Assembly (NCBI GenBank): GCA_012295275.1
Contig: CM022669.1
Location: 15,762,672 to 15,826,671 of the forward strand
Length of the DNA: 64,000 bases
Source of the DNA: Chrysomallon squamiferum
Taxonomy: Eukaryota; Mollusca; Gastropoda; Neomphalida; Peltospiridae
Reading direction: 5' to 3'
The notes beneath the pieces are model-generated. The model saw only the letters and a program-made list of their open reading frames with translations, had not been told where the DNA came from and ran no database searches. The translations under genes and the position numbers were made by a program. Positions 15,212 to 27,593 of this stretch are shown here, piece after piece. How positions within the stretch are numbered: position 1 is the stretch's first letter; the number at the start of each line of letters is the position of its first letter.

Positions 15212-15287
<76 letters not shown>

Positions 15288-15360
15288 TTTACTTAGTTGT
15301 TGTTGGCTGTAACTGTTTGTCTATATAATATTTTTATATTTATAAAAAGTATATTCTTGT

Positions 15361-15450
<90 letters not shown>
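15181..15450 (+). repeat. (TG)n at 15181-15286 then (CT)n at 15363-15450
   Basis: Two long dinucleotide arrays separated by about 76 bp of A+T-rich unique DNA. The TG part is interrupted by GAGTG units at its left end. Confidence 0.95.
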
Positions 15451-15451
<1 letters not shown>

Positions 15452-16689
15452 CTATTGTATAACCTACAACCGACAGTTAAAGCAACAGCAGATAAAAAAG
15501 TTAAAAAAATAAAATAAAATAAAAAAAAAAAAAAGAAGAAGAAGAAGAAGAAGAAGAAAAAACAATATATATATATATATATGGAAAAAAATAAGTGGTT
15601 AAAAAAAAAAAAAGATGAAAAAAGAGAAGTCTTTTAATTGAAACATTGTTCGACGGCTGTGAATCGACACTGAAGATGTTGAGACTTGCACACAGAAACA
15701 TGACGTTTTGTTTTCTCTCTCAACACGAGGTTTTGACACGACTGCTTATCCAGACATTAATGCAGTTTCGAGTTTCCGCGTGCGAGAACTTTCCTGCGTT
15801 CAATAATATTGTCGTTTCTTCTCTGATTGTAAGAACAACACAACTCTGCTGTGCTTTGCTGTTTGGTGCGTGTGATCCGGAGCAGAGATTGGAACGGAAT
15901 CTGAGACGGTATCTACATAATGTTACTCGTGGTATTGTAAATACCTATAAGCATTTTTTAACACGTGAACCATAAACCGGACTGACTTCGTTTTTTTTAA
16001 TATTCTTTTTCATTTCTGTTTTAGGGGAAAAATAAAATTTAAAAATTAAGAAAAAATGAAGACAAGAAAATTATTTAATATTTGCGATATCTTTCTTCTT
16101 TATAGTGCTAATGTGTTTATTGGTATTTTAATTATATTTGTTTGTAAAAATATATTAAAATCTGAAAAGGGAAAGCATAAATACAGATATACCTATGTAA
16201 AAAATATAGATTTTTTTTTTTTACATTTTTAAACACAAACATCTTCAAAAACAGTCGGACATATAGTCAGTTAGGTAGAAAATCAAACTCACAGACAAAC
16301 AGAAAGACAAACCACACACATTAAAAGTGACAATACTAATAAATCTATAAAATAAACAGACAAACAAAAAAACAAACAAACAGACAAACAAACAAACAAT
16401 CAAACAAACAAATAAAAAATAAATAAATACGTAAATAAATAAATAAATAAAGCGATACACACTTCTGTACATGTTTTATTTAAATAAAGTGAAATATGTT
16501 GTACATTTGGTAAATCCATTCTAAATTAAACAAGTATTAACAATCTACATTAATTATTACAGAACTGAACAAATACGGTGAATTCACAGTATTTACATAT
16601 TAGTATACTATTAAACGTATGAAACCTATTTATTTAAGTGATCAGTTATTTGTTTATTATTTTGTTCGGTTGGATATTTCTTACTCTTT

Positions 16690-16990
16690 TATTTATCTTA
16701 TATGTGTATAAAATCATATCATATGATAATATTATATCATTTAATTATTCTGTATCGTATCATTTCATTTTACGGTATCTTATGGTTTTTATATCGTGTG
16801 GTATCTATTTTGAGATATCGTAGTAATTTAATGCCATTTGTTTTATGATTATAATTATAACGTATGAAATCATATCGAATCATACCATAAATAACATATC
16901 GTATCATATATATGATATACCTTATCGACTGCTATACCTAGTATCATACTGTAATTAACCGTGCCATATTTTATCATGACATTTTAATAT
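16690..16990. repeat. Degenerate TATCR/ATATC pentamer region
   Basis: Many diverged copies of ATATC, GTATC and their complements (for example ATATCGTATCAT near 16897). An old, decayed pentanucleotide satellite is the simplest reading. Confidence 0.5.
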
Positions 16991-17034
16991 ATAACATCGT
17001 TCCGTTTTGTAAAGATTTTGCTGTAAATTCGTGA

Positions 17035-17069
<35 letters not shown>

Positions 17070-17180
17070 TTCTTTCATTACTTTTTCGTATGCGTTTTAT
17101 TTTTTATTGTTTTTAATTTAATTTAAAAACAAATAAAATAAAATATATAAATAAAATTTTATAACACCGTTCCGTTTTGT

Positions 17181-17211
<31 letters not shown>

Positions 17212-17280
17212 TTGAAAATTCAATCATTACCTTTTCGTATACGTTTTATGTTTTATTATCGTTGTTTTTTTAAAATTTAA
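16991..17280 (+). repeat. Tandem duplication, period about 170 bp
   Basis: ATAACATCGTTCCGTTTTGT at 16991 recurs at 17161 with one change. In both copies a long poly-A follows, then a matching TTTTTCGTATGCGTTTTA / CCTTTTCGTATACGTTTTA block. A poly-A in the middle of each unit suggests duplication of a short retroposon-like or satellite unit. Confidence 0.75.
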
Positions 17281-17580
17281 TTAATTAAAAAAAATTATCC
17301 AGGTATATTATATGTGTGTATTCATATATGGATGTGATTATGTTTATGAATGTTAATGTGTATTTAAATGTGTCTGTTGTCCTATGTTTATTTGTCCTAT
17401 TAATACAGGTTAAAATTATGTATTCAGTGTTGTTACATATTTATATTTGAAGAACTGATAAAAAAAATAATAATAATAACAATAAATAAATAAAAATATA
17501 TATATAAAAATACAAAATATTGTAAAAACAAAAATACAAAATAATAACAATAAATCGTAGAATTAGTAATAGCAGTAGTG

Positions 17581-17630
<50 letters not shown>

Positions 17631-18619
17631 GAAAAGGATGTAAGCCTTTTTGCATTATCAGTATAAAAATATTCGCTGGTCCTCTTACTTTAGGATATTT
17701 GTGATTTTACAAGAAATTGTTTGTCATCATGAATCAGTGGTTAATTAGTCAGTACATCATACTCAGTTTTGACAAAAATGGATATAAATCCTTCTGCAAC
17801 TGAATTGCTGATATTTAGTAAGAACCGATGTGAGAGTTTGAAAATATTTTTTTTTTATCTCGAATGATTCAGCAGAAAACAGAAAAAAAAAAAAAAAAAA
17901 ATAGAAAGAGAGAGAAAAAATATAATAAAAACAAAAAAAAAAAAAAAAAAAAATATGTTTAGAATAATAAATAAGAAAAAAAAAAAAAAATGAAAAAATG
18001 AAAAAAAAAAAATAAATAATGAAATAAAGTGGAAGAGTATTAAAGTAAATTAAAATGAAATAATATAAATGTTGAACAATCAGTGTATATATTAATATTA
18101 AAATACAAAATAATTATTGCACATAGAGTAACCTACGGTCTAAACTATAATATCAAAAGTGAATAAATAACTCAAAATATCTTCACATTTCAAAGAAACG
18201 TGCATTTGACATTCATCATTTTTCAAAAACTGGACATTTTTCGTCTTTAATTTGTTAGACAGACATATCTAATCTACGTATTAACATTCAGTTTCACGTT
18301 TCTGTCTGTCTTGTCCGATTTTCAGCAATTCCATTATCGTAATTTTCAACTGTTAGGTTTACATGCGCTTTTCTCCTTTCAGAAACCTGTAGTCCATAAT
18401 TACAGAGCAACACAAACATCAGTAACGAAATCTCTTGTAGTTTAGCGATTCCCATTGGGTTCTGAAGAATATTAATGAGAAATGCTTCAGAGTTATTTCA
18501 GATTATTTTGAATTTCTCCAGTTTCTATTGGTGTTTCAAACCGCTGATTATCTGGATAGAAAAAAAGATGAAGAAGAAAAAAAAAAAGAATACCGAAAAC
18601 CAAAAAAAGAAAACTGAAA

Positions 18620-18666
18620 GAAAAAAAAAAAAAAAAACACGTTCTTTTTTTTTTTTTTTTTTTTTT
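18620..18666. repeat. Poly-A/poly-T foldback
   Basis: A17, a 7-nt spacer CACGTTC, then T22: a self-complementary hairpin of about 17 A:T pairs. Confidence 0.85.
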
Positions 18667-19507
18667 CAAAATGTTTGTAATTCAAATGCTCAGATAATAA
18701 CACACTGGCCTGGACTCGGCCACTGACTTCCATTTCACGAACAGACGACAGACCATGTAATATATCCGTCTGCTTCTGGCCTTCGGATTGAAGCAACTCG
18801 CACGAGCGAACACAGCTCTTATGACAAGTCGCAGACGACAGAGATGCATCTGTGACACAGTTATCAATTTCATCATCGCTCATAAATAATGGCGGAGCTT
18901 CTTGAAGAGGGCTTACCGAAATGATTGATAGTCTCTACAGAATGTCGAGATATTCGAAAACTTAATTAAAACTTTTGCAACAATAAACCCCTCAAAGTCT
19001 TGACAGCTTCCATTTCCTCTTTCGTCTTTCTTCTTTTTTGCGTCTTTTTACTTCTGTTTCTTTTATCCAGTTATTTTTCTCTCGTTTTCATTCCTTAAAT
19101 GTAATCTATATTGACACCGTGCTACAGTTTTTTAATTATTTTTTTTTCTCTTTTTATCTTTGCACTCCTTCAGTAAATGTAACTCCAACTGACTCACTGC
19201 CTTTTTAAACTGATATCTTGAATTTTTTTTTTAGCAGATATTAATTTCATAAAAAAAAAAAAAAAATAAATGGAGACGTTACTAATCATAATTATGTATA
19301 TAAAATAAATACAGTACATTACTGTTATTTAACTAATTTGATCCCTATGAACGTAACGATGATATATTATTTTTTTGTTATTTTTTTTTTGTTGGGGGTT
19401 CAAAAAATAGTACTTTAATTTTAAACAGACTGGTTCTCTTTCACTTTGCACAGTTCTAAGAAGACATCCACTTAATCAAGCAGTTTGTTTTTATTCTTGT
19501 ACACTTT

Positions 19508-19840
19508 TTACAGTCTGCATTTATCAGTAAGTATAATTAGAGATAATTGCCTCCATAATTTCATACGACATTGACTAAACGTTGCTTGAATGTTCATTAT
19601 TTCAAACAGATGGATACTGTGTTTTTCTTTATTAATTACTCGCTGTATATTTCTGATTACGTTTAGCAGATTCTCTTCGTTTAATTTTTTTTTAGGGTGG
19701 TACAAAATTCTTGACATAACACTGATGTGAACGTTGAACTTCTTTGCCATCTGGTTACTATTATTTGACGAATATGTGTAGTCGTACACCATACAATGCA
19801 AGTTTCTCTTCAACTTTTTGCGATTTTGCATATAATGCAA
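19508..19840 (-). mobile_element. Possible Tc1/mariner- or pogo-like transposase N-terminal relic
   Basis: A 110-residue open frame, free of simple repeats, lies downstream of the Ig gene stop on the same strand. The segment QMAKKFNVHISVMSRIL has the spacing of a helix-turn-helix (psq/Tc1 type), and a second helical basic stretch follows (KKLNEENLLNVIRNI onward). No catalytic DDE/D part is visible and no terminal inverted repeats were identified. If real, it is a broken fragment, possibly inside the 3' untranslated region. The match is weak. Confidence 0.28.
19628..19633 (-). terminator. Candidate polyadenylation signal AATAAA
   Basis: AATAAA on the minus strand about 490 nt past the stop codon. 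Other AATAAA copies occur nearby (for example around 19489). In such A+T-rich DNA the motif arises by chance, so this is only a position to test. Confidence 0.2.
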
Positions 19841-19965
19841 TTAGTTATTATTTATACAGTCTGTACTTTCTCATCTGTATAACGTCTCTTCTTTTGAAAC
19901 ATAGCATGTGGTCATTGAAGAATACGTTTAAAAATGTTTTATGGGCGAATATATGGTTTTAGTTA

Positions 19966-20016
<51 letters not shown>

Positions 20017-20121
20017 GTTGGATGCACACATAACGTTAACCCCGTAGGACAAATCTTAGACTAGTCCATGATATGTATCCCTGAGTAAATTATGCACAAC
20101 CCTGACTCAGTGACGTGTAGG

Positions 20122-20234
20122 TCACGTGTGTATTGAAACAATGACGTATGACACGACGAGTAGAAGCCACTGAGGGAAACTGATGTCGGATGAAGCGCGT
20201 GGATTGTCCCCAAATCTTTCATGGTCCTTCATAT
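20122..20234 (-). CDS. Coding exon 7: C-terminal GPI-signal-like tail and stop
   Basis: The acceptor TTTTTTCTCAG ends at 20235, with phase 1 as required. It encodes D278 (shared codon), then a polar stretch ending NPRASSD, then ISFPQ and the hydrophobic run WLLLVVSYVIVS, two more residues and TGA at 20124-20122. Small residues (A291, S292, S293) about seven residues before a terminal hydrophobic tail with no cytoplasmic sequence are the classic GPI signal layout. The tail could in principle be a transmembrane end, but it is short. Confidence 0.75.
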
Positions 20235-20365
20235 CTGAGAAAAAATAAAATGAGATCATACAGTTTGAAAAAGGAAAAACAAAAAAAACAACAACAAATA
20301 AACAAAAAAACAAACAAAAACAATAACAAAACATCAACACCACCACCACTACCACTACCACCAAC

Positions 20366-20420
<55 letters not shown>

Positions 20421-20493
20421 TAAATAAATAAATAAATAAGCACAAGAAAAGAAAATGTCACGGTGGAATACAGGGAAAACATTACACATATTG

Positions 20494-20535
<42 letters not shown>

Positions 20536-20669
20536 AAATAAAGAAAAAACTATTTAAAATTGACACATTAGCTTTTACACATGTGTACCAGACTTTTAGC
20601 GGAAAACTACTGCCAGCCATAAAAAGAAGAGAAATATTTGAGAAAGACTTAATTTTTTTTTTATTTATT

Positions 20670-20723
<54 letters not shown>

Positions 20724-21084
20724 TTAAAAATTTAAACTTATTAACAACGTGCATTTGTTAAGCATTAAAAGTTTTGTTCGATAACTTCCTCCATGTTGGT
20801 GTTTGCCAAACTGATTTCAGCGAAGGTCAGTAACCAGTTCACGTTCAACATCTCATTAAGATTAAAAGCTGAGATTAAGATGTCAAAGCGAGGCTTTTTT
20901 AACACGTCCCTCAAAACGGGAGAGAGAGAGAGAGAAAATTTCGTTTTGCTCGTGGTTTGCAAGATGTCAAAAGAGGGAAAATAAATTATCCAGAACAAAC
21001 CAAGATTATCAGCATCTCTGAGCTCACGATCCGAAAACGTTTTTAATAAATATCTGTGATGACATCCTTTCATTAACAGATACA

Positions 21085-21118
<34 letters not shown>

Positions 21119-21607
21119 AATGTATATATATGCATATGATATGTATGTATGTATGCATGTAAGTATGTATGTATATATATATGAATGCATGCATACATGT
21201 GTGTGTATGTATGTATATGTGTGAGTATGTATGTATGTGTGTTTGTATATGTGTGTAAGACACAGTCTGTATAAAAGGATATAACTAAATTTAGGAAATG
21301 ATATGCTACATATAAAGATATAATTACACTGATAGCTCTTGAATAAGGCGTAGACATTTTAGTAAATAAGAGGATGAAATGTAAATTATTGGCTGGCATA
21401 CAACAGAGATAACTGGAACAAACGTACGGATCATGTAAGTAAACGAAAATAAATAAATAAACAAATAAATAAATAAACAAACAAATAAATAAATAAATAA
21501 ATAAGTAAGTAAGTAAGTAAATGGGAGACAAGTAAATGAATGAATAAAATATAAGTAAACAAGTAAACAAGTAAACAAGTAAACAAACAAACAAACAAAC
21601 AAACAAA

Positions 21608-21638
<31 letters not shown>

Positions 21639-22066
21639 ATAGAAACTGAATATTAGTAATCTGCATTTTATAATCATGCATATGGTAAATATGATTCAGT
21701 ATATAGCTAGCTGGTATTTTGATTAAAACTAATTTTGTACATACCTCTCTTGTGATTATTGGTCTCAGCTGAAATAGGAAAAAAAAAACAAAAAAAAGAA
21801 GAAGAAGAAGAAGATGAAGATAAAACGTTATTGAATATCAGTAAAATGTTGGCTATTTATCGTTTAAAAAAAAAAAAAAAATAATAATAAATTCTTCAAA
21901 TAAAGTAATATTTTTGTTATATTTTTGACATAACGGATAAAACGAGGAAATACTTACTCTCTCTGTCACTATAAAGATGATGTTCGTAAAACAGTACATT
22001 TTCTCAAGCGGAATATTAATCAGCAATTAATGAATTATTAATATCATCATAATGAATATCATTTTC

Positions 22067-22114
<48 letters not shown>

Positions 22115-23353
22115 TAACTTCTTTGCTAGCTTTGTATTATATTAATTATATCTTAAAACTGACCTTTCTAAAATAACGACTTTAGTTTATATAGTTTTGT
22201 ACTATATATATTTCATAAGGCTTTATGCATTTGTTTAAAGCAATATTAGATATATTATGATACATTACGCCACCCACTGTAATTTTCCCAGACGTAGATA
22301 ATAAAATTGTCGTATTTAACGCTACTCACTGTTCAGTACGTTGACCTTTGAACTCGTAATCTGTCTGTTTGACGTACGACAGACGTACGTACCGGCGTCG
22401 CCCATGTCGGCTCGTTCTATGGCCAGCTGGCTGGTGATGGTGCGTTCGGCCAGGGAGACGTCAATGGATATGTGACGTCGTACGTCTGACGTCATCTTTA
22501 TTCCGTCCTTGAACCAATCAATTACGTCGGGCGGATAGCCGTCCCCTGTGGCGTTGCAAGTCAGTTTCATGGTGTTGCCTTTCTCCACGTACGTTGATCC
22601 CGATATTGTGATGTCTGTAAGTATATACAGTTAGCTCAGCTGATACCTTTCGAATTAAGATGCATGGTGATTGATGTAGAAGAAGGACTAGTGGTAGTAG
22701 TAGCAGCAGCAGCAGTAGTAGTAGTAGTAATGGTAGTAATAGTGACAAGAGTAGCACAGTTGTTGTAGTTATGTTAAGTAGTGCTGGTACTGGTAAAAAC
22801 AGTAGTAGTGGTTGTAGTTGTGGTAGTACTGGTAATAGTTGTAGTAGTGGTTGTAGTTGTGGTAGGAATGTTAGAAGGTGTGATAGGAACGCATGTAGTT
22901 GTGATCGTAGTTATAGTAATAATAGTAATTGCAGTAGTAGTAGTAGTAGTAGCAGGAGTAGTAGTAGTGGTAATGGTTGTAGTAGTAGCAGTAGTACCAA
23001 TAATAGTAGAAAGTGTAATATGAGAATTAGTAGCAGTTGTAGTTATTGTTTTAGCAGTATATAGTCCAACAGCTAGGCAAAAAGCTCATTAAATACATTA
23101 TATTCCAAAAGCATATCTAGATGACATAATTTCATATTTCATCCGTTTTCTCCCCATGTTGAAAATAACCAAATACATGCACACATACTCACAATATATA
23201 CATACAGATACACACAAATATGCGCACACATATACATACGGACACTGAGACATACATAGATGTACATACAGAGAGAAAAAAATGGCATTATTAAATGGAA
23301 AACAAACATGAGCAAGACAAAAGTATGTAACATTAACAAGACAAAAGTATGTA

Positions 23354-23393
<40 letters not shown>

Positions 23394-23879
23394 TTTGTGT
23401 GTGTGTTTGTGTGTGTGTAAGTGTGGGCACATTATGCTTGTAATTCAGTAATATTTCTCGATGTTCTTAATTTTACATTTAAAATACAGATAATTTTAAA
23501 ATAATCGCTTTACAAACACTGTTACTTAAAACCGTCACATAAATCATCATCGAGCACAGAACACCACCAACACTGCAATAAAAATGTTTTTTGAAAATTC
23601 CTTTAAATTGGAAACTATTGGTGTTGGAAACGAGTAATCTTCTACGTGCTGGAAATGCAATGACTGCTCTATTCGGAATTCCTCCAAAAAGAAATCAAAG
23701 AAATGTGTTGCCAATGAAAAAAAAAAAAAAATCTTGAAAAAAGTTCTAGCAGCCTGCAAAGCACTGTCGGCAATCAAACGACTTATCTTTGTTTGAAGAC
23801 AGGCAATTGGAAATCAGAGAGGAAGTTTCAGCAATTCAGACTTTCAGTGAACCAGAGAGTTCGTTTTACTTCAGAATCA

Positions 23880-23918
<39 letters not shown>

Positions 23919-24042
23919 TACTACTACTACTACTTTCAGTTCCATGTTGTTGTTTTTTTTATCATACATATCGTTTTATATATTGTGTAGATATTCATTA
24001 GCGTTTCAGTATTTTCGTCATTATGCTTTTATTTTGTATAAT

Positions 24043-24075
<33 letters not shown>

Positions 24076-24744
24076 GTTCATTGTTTATTGCATATGTATA
24101 TATATTTGGCTAAAAATACAACCAAAAAAACCCAAACAAACAACAAAACAAACAAAAACCAAACAAACAAATATCAATTTTTTTCATTCTTCATTTTTGG
24201 ATAGATAATTTTAACTCATTTTTTTCAGTTCTTATTGTTTTATAATATTATCTAAAATTTATCCTTATATTTTTATTTTTATTTTCAATAACTTATTTTC
24301 TCGATTTTCGAAGATTTATTTAACATATATATACAATTATATATATATTTTTTTCTTCTTCTTTTTCACTTTTAAGTATTATATATCTTTCAAACTATTT
24401 TCTTTTTCTATCATTTTATTTTTAATAGATATTCTTTCCTTAACACCGACTTTGATATTTGTAGCTAAAATGGCTTCGTCCATCACAACAGGAAATGTTC
24501 TCCAATTCTTGAACAGAAAAAGTTTGACGCGAATGAAATCTAGCGGATAATCTAAAAAGATTTATTTAGATAAGCTGTTTTCTGACAAAACTGATTCATG
24601 CTTGCACGGATTATAACTGATTAGAGGCGCTGCTTACCAGTAGGGCACTCATTCAAAATATCCAAGTACACGAGTACTAAGTAGCGAAGCAAAGGACAAC
24701 CGATCCAAAGAAAACAGAACGATATTTTAGAATGAAATAAGAGA

Positions 24745-24787
<43 letters not shown>

Positions 24788-25413
24788 GTGTGTGTAAAGA
24801 GAAATATAGATGATAGATACATATATACACATACACACATTGATAGATATTTAGAGACATAAAATCTATACATACATACATACAAAGATAAAAAAAAATA
24901 AGTATTAATGTACAAACAATAAATATATCCTATAATCAGAACAACAAAGACGACAGTGACAATGAAGATAATAACAAGAATGACAAAAACAATAACAAAA
25001 GCAACAGTAACAATAAACATCAATAATGTGCAATTACAATTAAATTAAATACAACAACAATATTTTAATAATACTTACTTGGCATCAACATAGACTGTTT
25101 CTCGGAATCTGAAAAAAACAAAACAGAATATAAATATTTTATCATATTTGTTTATTGACTTAAAAGAAATCTGGAATAGAAAAGACAATATTAAATAATG
25201 AAAGATGTATCAAATCTTAAATATCAAAATAAAGGAATGTCAATGAAACAATATATCGAATGTAATTCACAAATGTACAAAATAAAATAATAATTATTTT
25301 AATTATTTTAACAAAATGGAAAAGACGAGAATTTAATGATGAAAATATTGTTAGAATTAAATAAATCAATAAATAAGTGAATATACGTGTGTGTGTGTGT
25401 GCGTGTGTGTGTT

Positions 25414-25456
<43 letters not shown>

Positions 25457-25762
25457 CGATTTTAATAGTAGTAATAACAACACATTTTTAAACTTAAAAC
25501 ACTTTACATTAGCAAGTAAGCTCAAAATACGCAAGCCAGAAATATTTTCCAAGGTTTTACTTTCAGTTGACAAAATAATTATATCACTGAGCTAACTGGG
25601 AACTTGATGGCGACTCCTGGCATCAGTTCTAATATTCCAGAGACATATCTGTTACAGTGCAATTCAGAATCTGACAAATAACTGATACCATCTTTATGAT
25701 AAAAATAATTTTCGTCATGATAGACTTTCGATACAAAGAAAAGAACAGCAACAACAACAACG

Positions 25763-25828
<66 letters not shown>

Positions 25829-26487
25829 GAAAAAGGCAAGAAATAAAATGATAAAATTAAAAACCTGGCCATGCTCTTAAAAGAAAAAAAAAACGAAGAG
25901 TAAGAGCCTAAGCAGCCTTTAAGACCTACTTGTATTTTACGCTGCGTTCTAACAAAGAACACTAACAGTAACTTAAGTCATGGACTTTTATTTATTATCC
26001 TGAAAACCAAATAATTGTATTTTTTTCAATAGGTTGGCCAGCATTTATTGCAAATGTTCTGCCGAAATGTCAACGTTATTACAGACAAGATGTTCACATG
26101 CTGAAATAGAGAAATATGTAGTAATCTAACTAACGGGAGATATTTACGTCTTTGGCGAGCGCTAATTGAGTTACACTTTTGATTTATTACATTATTTACG
26201 GTTTTAAGGCCACTGACATGGTTCGTAGGCCGTAAAATGGTATTTCTGTGTAAACATCTGGATCGCCAGCGCTTCTGGGCATGTTATTTATTTTAATTTG
26301 GTTAAATGATTCAAGTAAATAAGTAAGTAAGGAAGTAACTAATGCAAATACATCAAAAACATGGTCTCCGCAAATAGTTTAAGATCGACAAGAGCTGATA
26401 ATGGTGTTGATGTGTTTGATTCTTAAATGATCAAAATAATTAAACCAAACAAACACACCCATAATCACAAAACACACACACACACAC

Positions 26488-26523
<36 letters not shown>

Positions 26524-27556
26524 ACACACACACACACACACAATGGAAATAGAACATAAAAGACGGGCTAATCAGTTAACTTACTGACCAAAGATAAAGA
26601 AACTAATATATAAATAAATAACAGAAAATAAAAAATACCAAATAAAATTAAACATAAACTGAAATTAAAATTAAATAAAATAAACAAGTAAAATAATTGA
26701 GTAAGTAAGTAAGTTAATACAACTACAACTAAAATACCAACAACTACTAACAACAACAACAATAGTAATAATAACAATCCATAAAATATTTGATATCGTC
26801 ATTCTTGGTCATTTTGCTATTGGCACATCTTTGTAAAAAACTCACCTTTAACCTTCAGCAGAACAAGTTTTCTTATGCTTCTTGTTCTAGAGCTGACTTG
26901 ACACTCGTAAACCCCTGAGTCATCCACTGTGACGTTCCTGATGTGTAGGTTCCACTCGACTGACAAAGGGTCGTGAACCATTTTGAAACGTTTGTCACCC
27001 ACGTACGTCATGTGACCAATTGTTAGCGGGTTTGGATCCGAGGCCAAACGCCATACCACCTGAAACATTCAAGTAAGTAGGTGCATTATAGTACTGATGA
27101 TGATGATAATGATAATTGTAGTGATAACAATAAAAGTAGCAGCAGTAGTAGTAGTGATAAAATGATAATGACACTAACACTAATAATAAAACAATAATGA
27201 TAAAAATAACAACAATAATAACACTAACAATGAATGCAATAGTAATAATAGTAGTAGGAGTAGTGACAGTAATAATGATAACAACAACAGCAACAATAAC
27301 AACGAAAACAACAACAATGACGACATCAACAATAATAAGAATAATAACAAGACTAATGATAATGTTATTATTGATATTTATACTAATACTTATAAGAAGA
27401 ATGAAGAAGAAGAAGAAAGCATACTGATAACGATGGTAGTGATGAAGAAGTAGAACAAAAGTAATGAAAATGAAAACTCCATTTTTGAATGTTGAAATAT
27501 TTTCCAGTCGTACATTCTGTTAATTAATATATGAAAATTGAGGAATTCTACATATG

Positions 27557-27593
<37 letters not shown>

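Larger units (their letters stand above)
15181..18500. other. Left flank: microsatellites and very A+T-rich DNA
   Basis: (TG)n at 15181-15286 and (CT)n at 15363-15450. A 109-codon plus-strand frame at 15646-15975 is not low complexity but resembles nothing I recognise. Degenerate pentamers at 16690-16990, a ~170-bp duplication at 16991-17280, (AAT)n at 17579-17625 and poly-A tracts at 17880-18010. Confidence 0.6.
18501..20121. other. Immediate 3' flank of the Ig gene
   Basis: Probably includes the 3' untranslated region. Holds a poly-A/poly-T foldback at 18620-18666, an unassigned open frame at 18668-18940 (minus), (TTA)n at 19967-20016 and the possible transposase relic. The transcript end is not defined by sequence alone. 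Confidence 0.5.
25109..26845 (-). other. Intron 3 of the Ig gene (1737 nt)
   Basis: GTGAGT...TTTTCAG. Holds an interrupted (CA)n block at 26466-26542, (AAT)n at 25768-25826 and 25417-25454, and unique A+T-rich sequence at 25900-26460. Confidence 0.8.

Noticed and set aside
18920-18937. 18-nt phase 1-1 microexon-like segment (ends CG|GTAAGC)
   Set aside because: It lies beyond the stop codon of exon 7 and has a weak polypyrimidine tract.
21073-21681. 202-codon minus-strand frame with Tyr-Leu-Phe-Ile repeats
   Set aside because: It derives from AAAT/AAAC and TATG tetranucleotides within intron 6.
21958-21968. 11-nt segment between exons 5 and 6 with AG and GTAAGT borders
   Set aside because: Inclusion shifts exon 6 to another frame and puts a stop at the start of exon 7, so it is not part of the main protein.
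22781-23064. Ser/Cys/Gly-rich and Val-rich plus-strand frames
   Set aside because: They come from a degenerate TAG/TGT triplet repeat inside intron 4, on the opposite strand to the gene.
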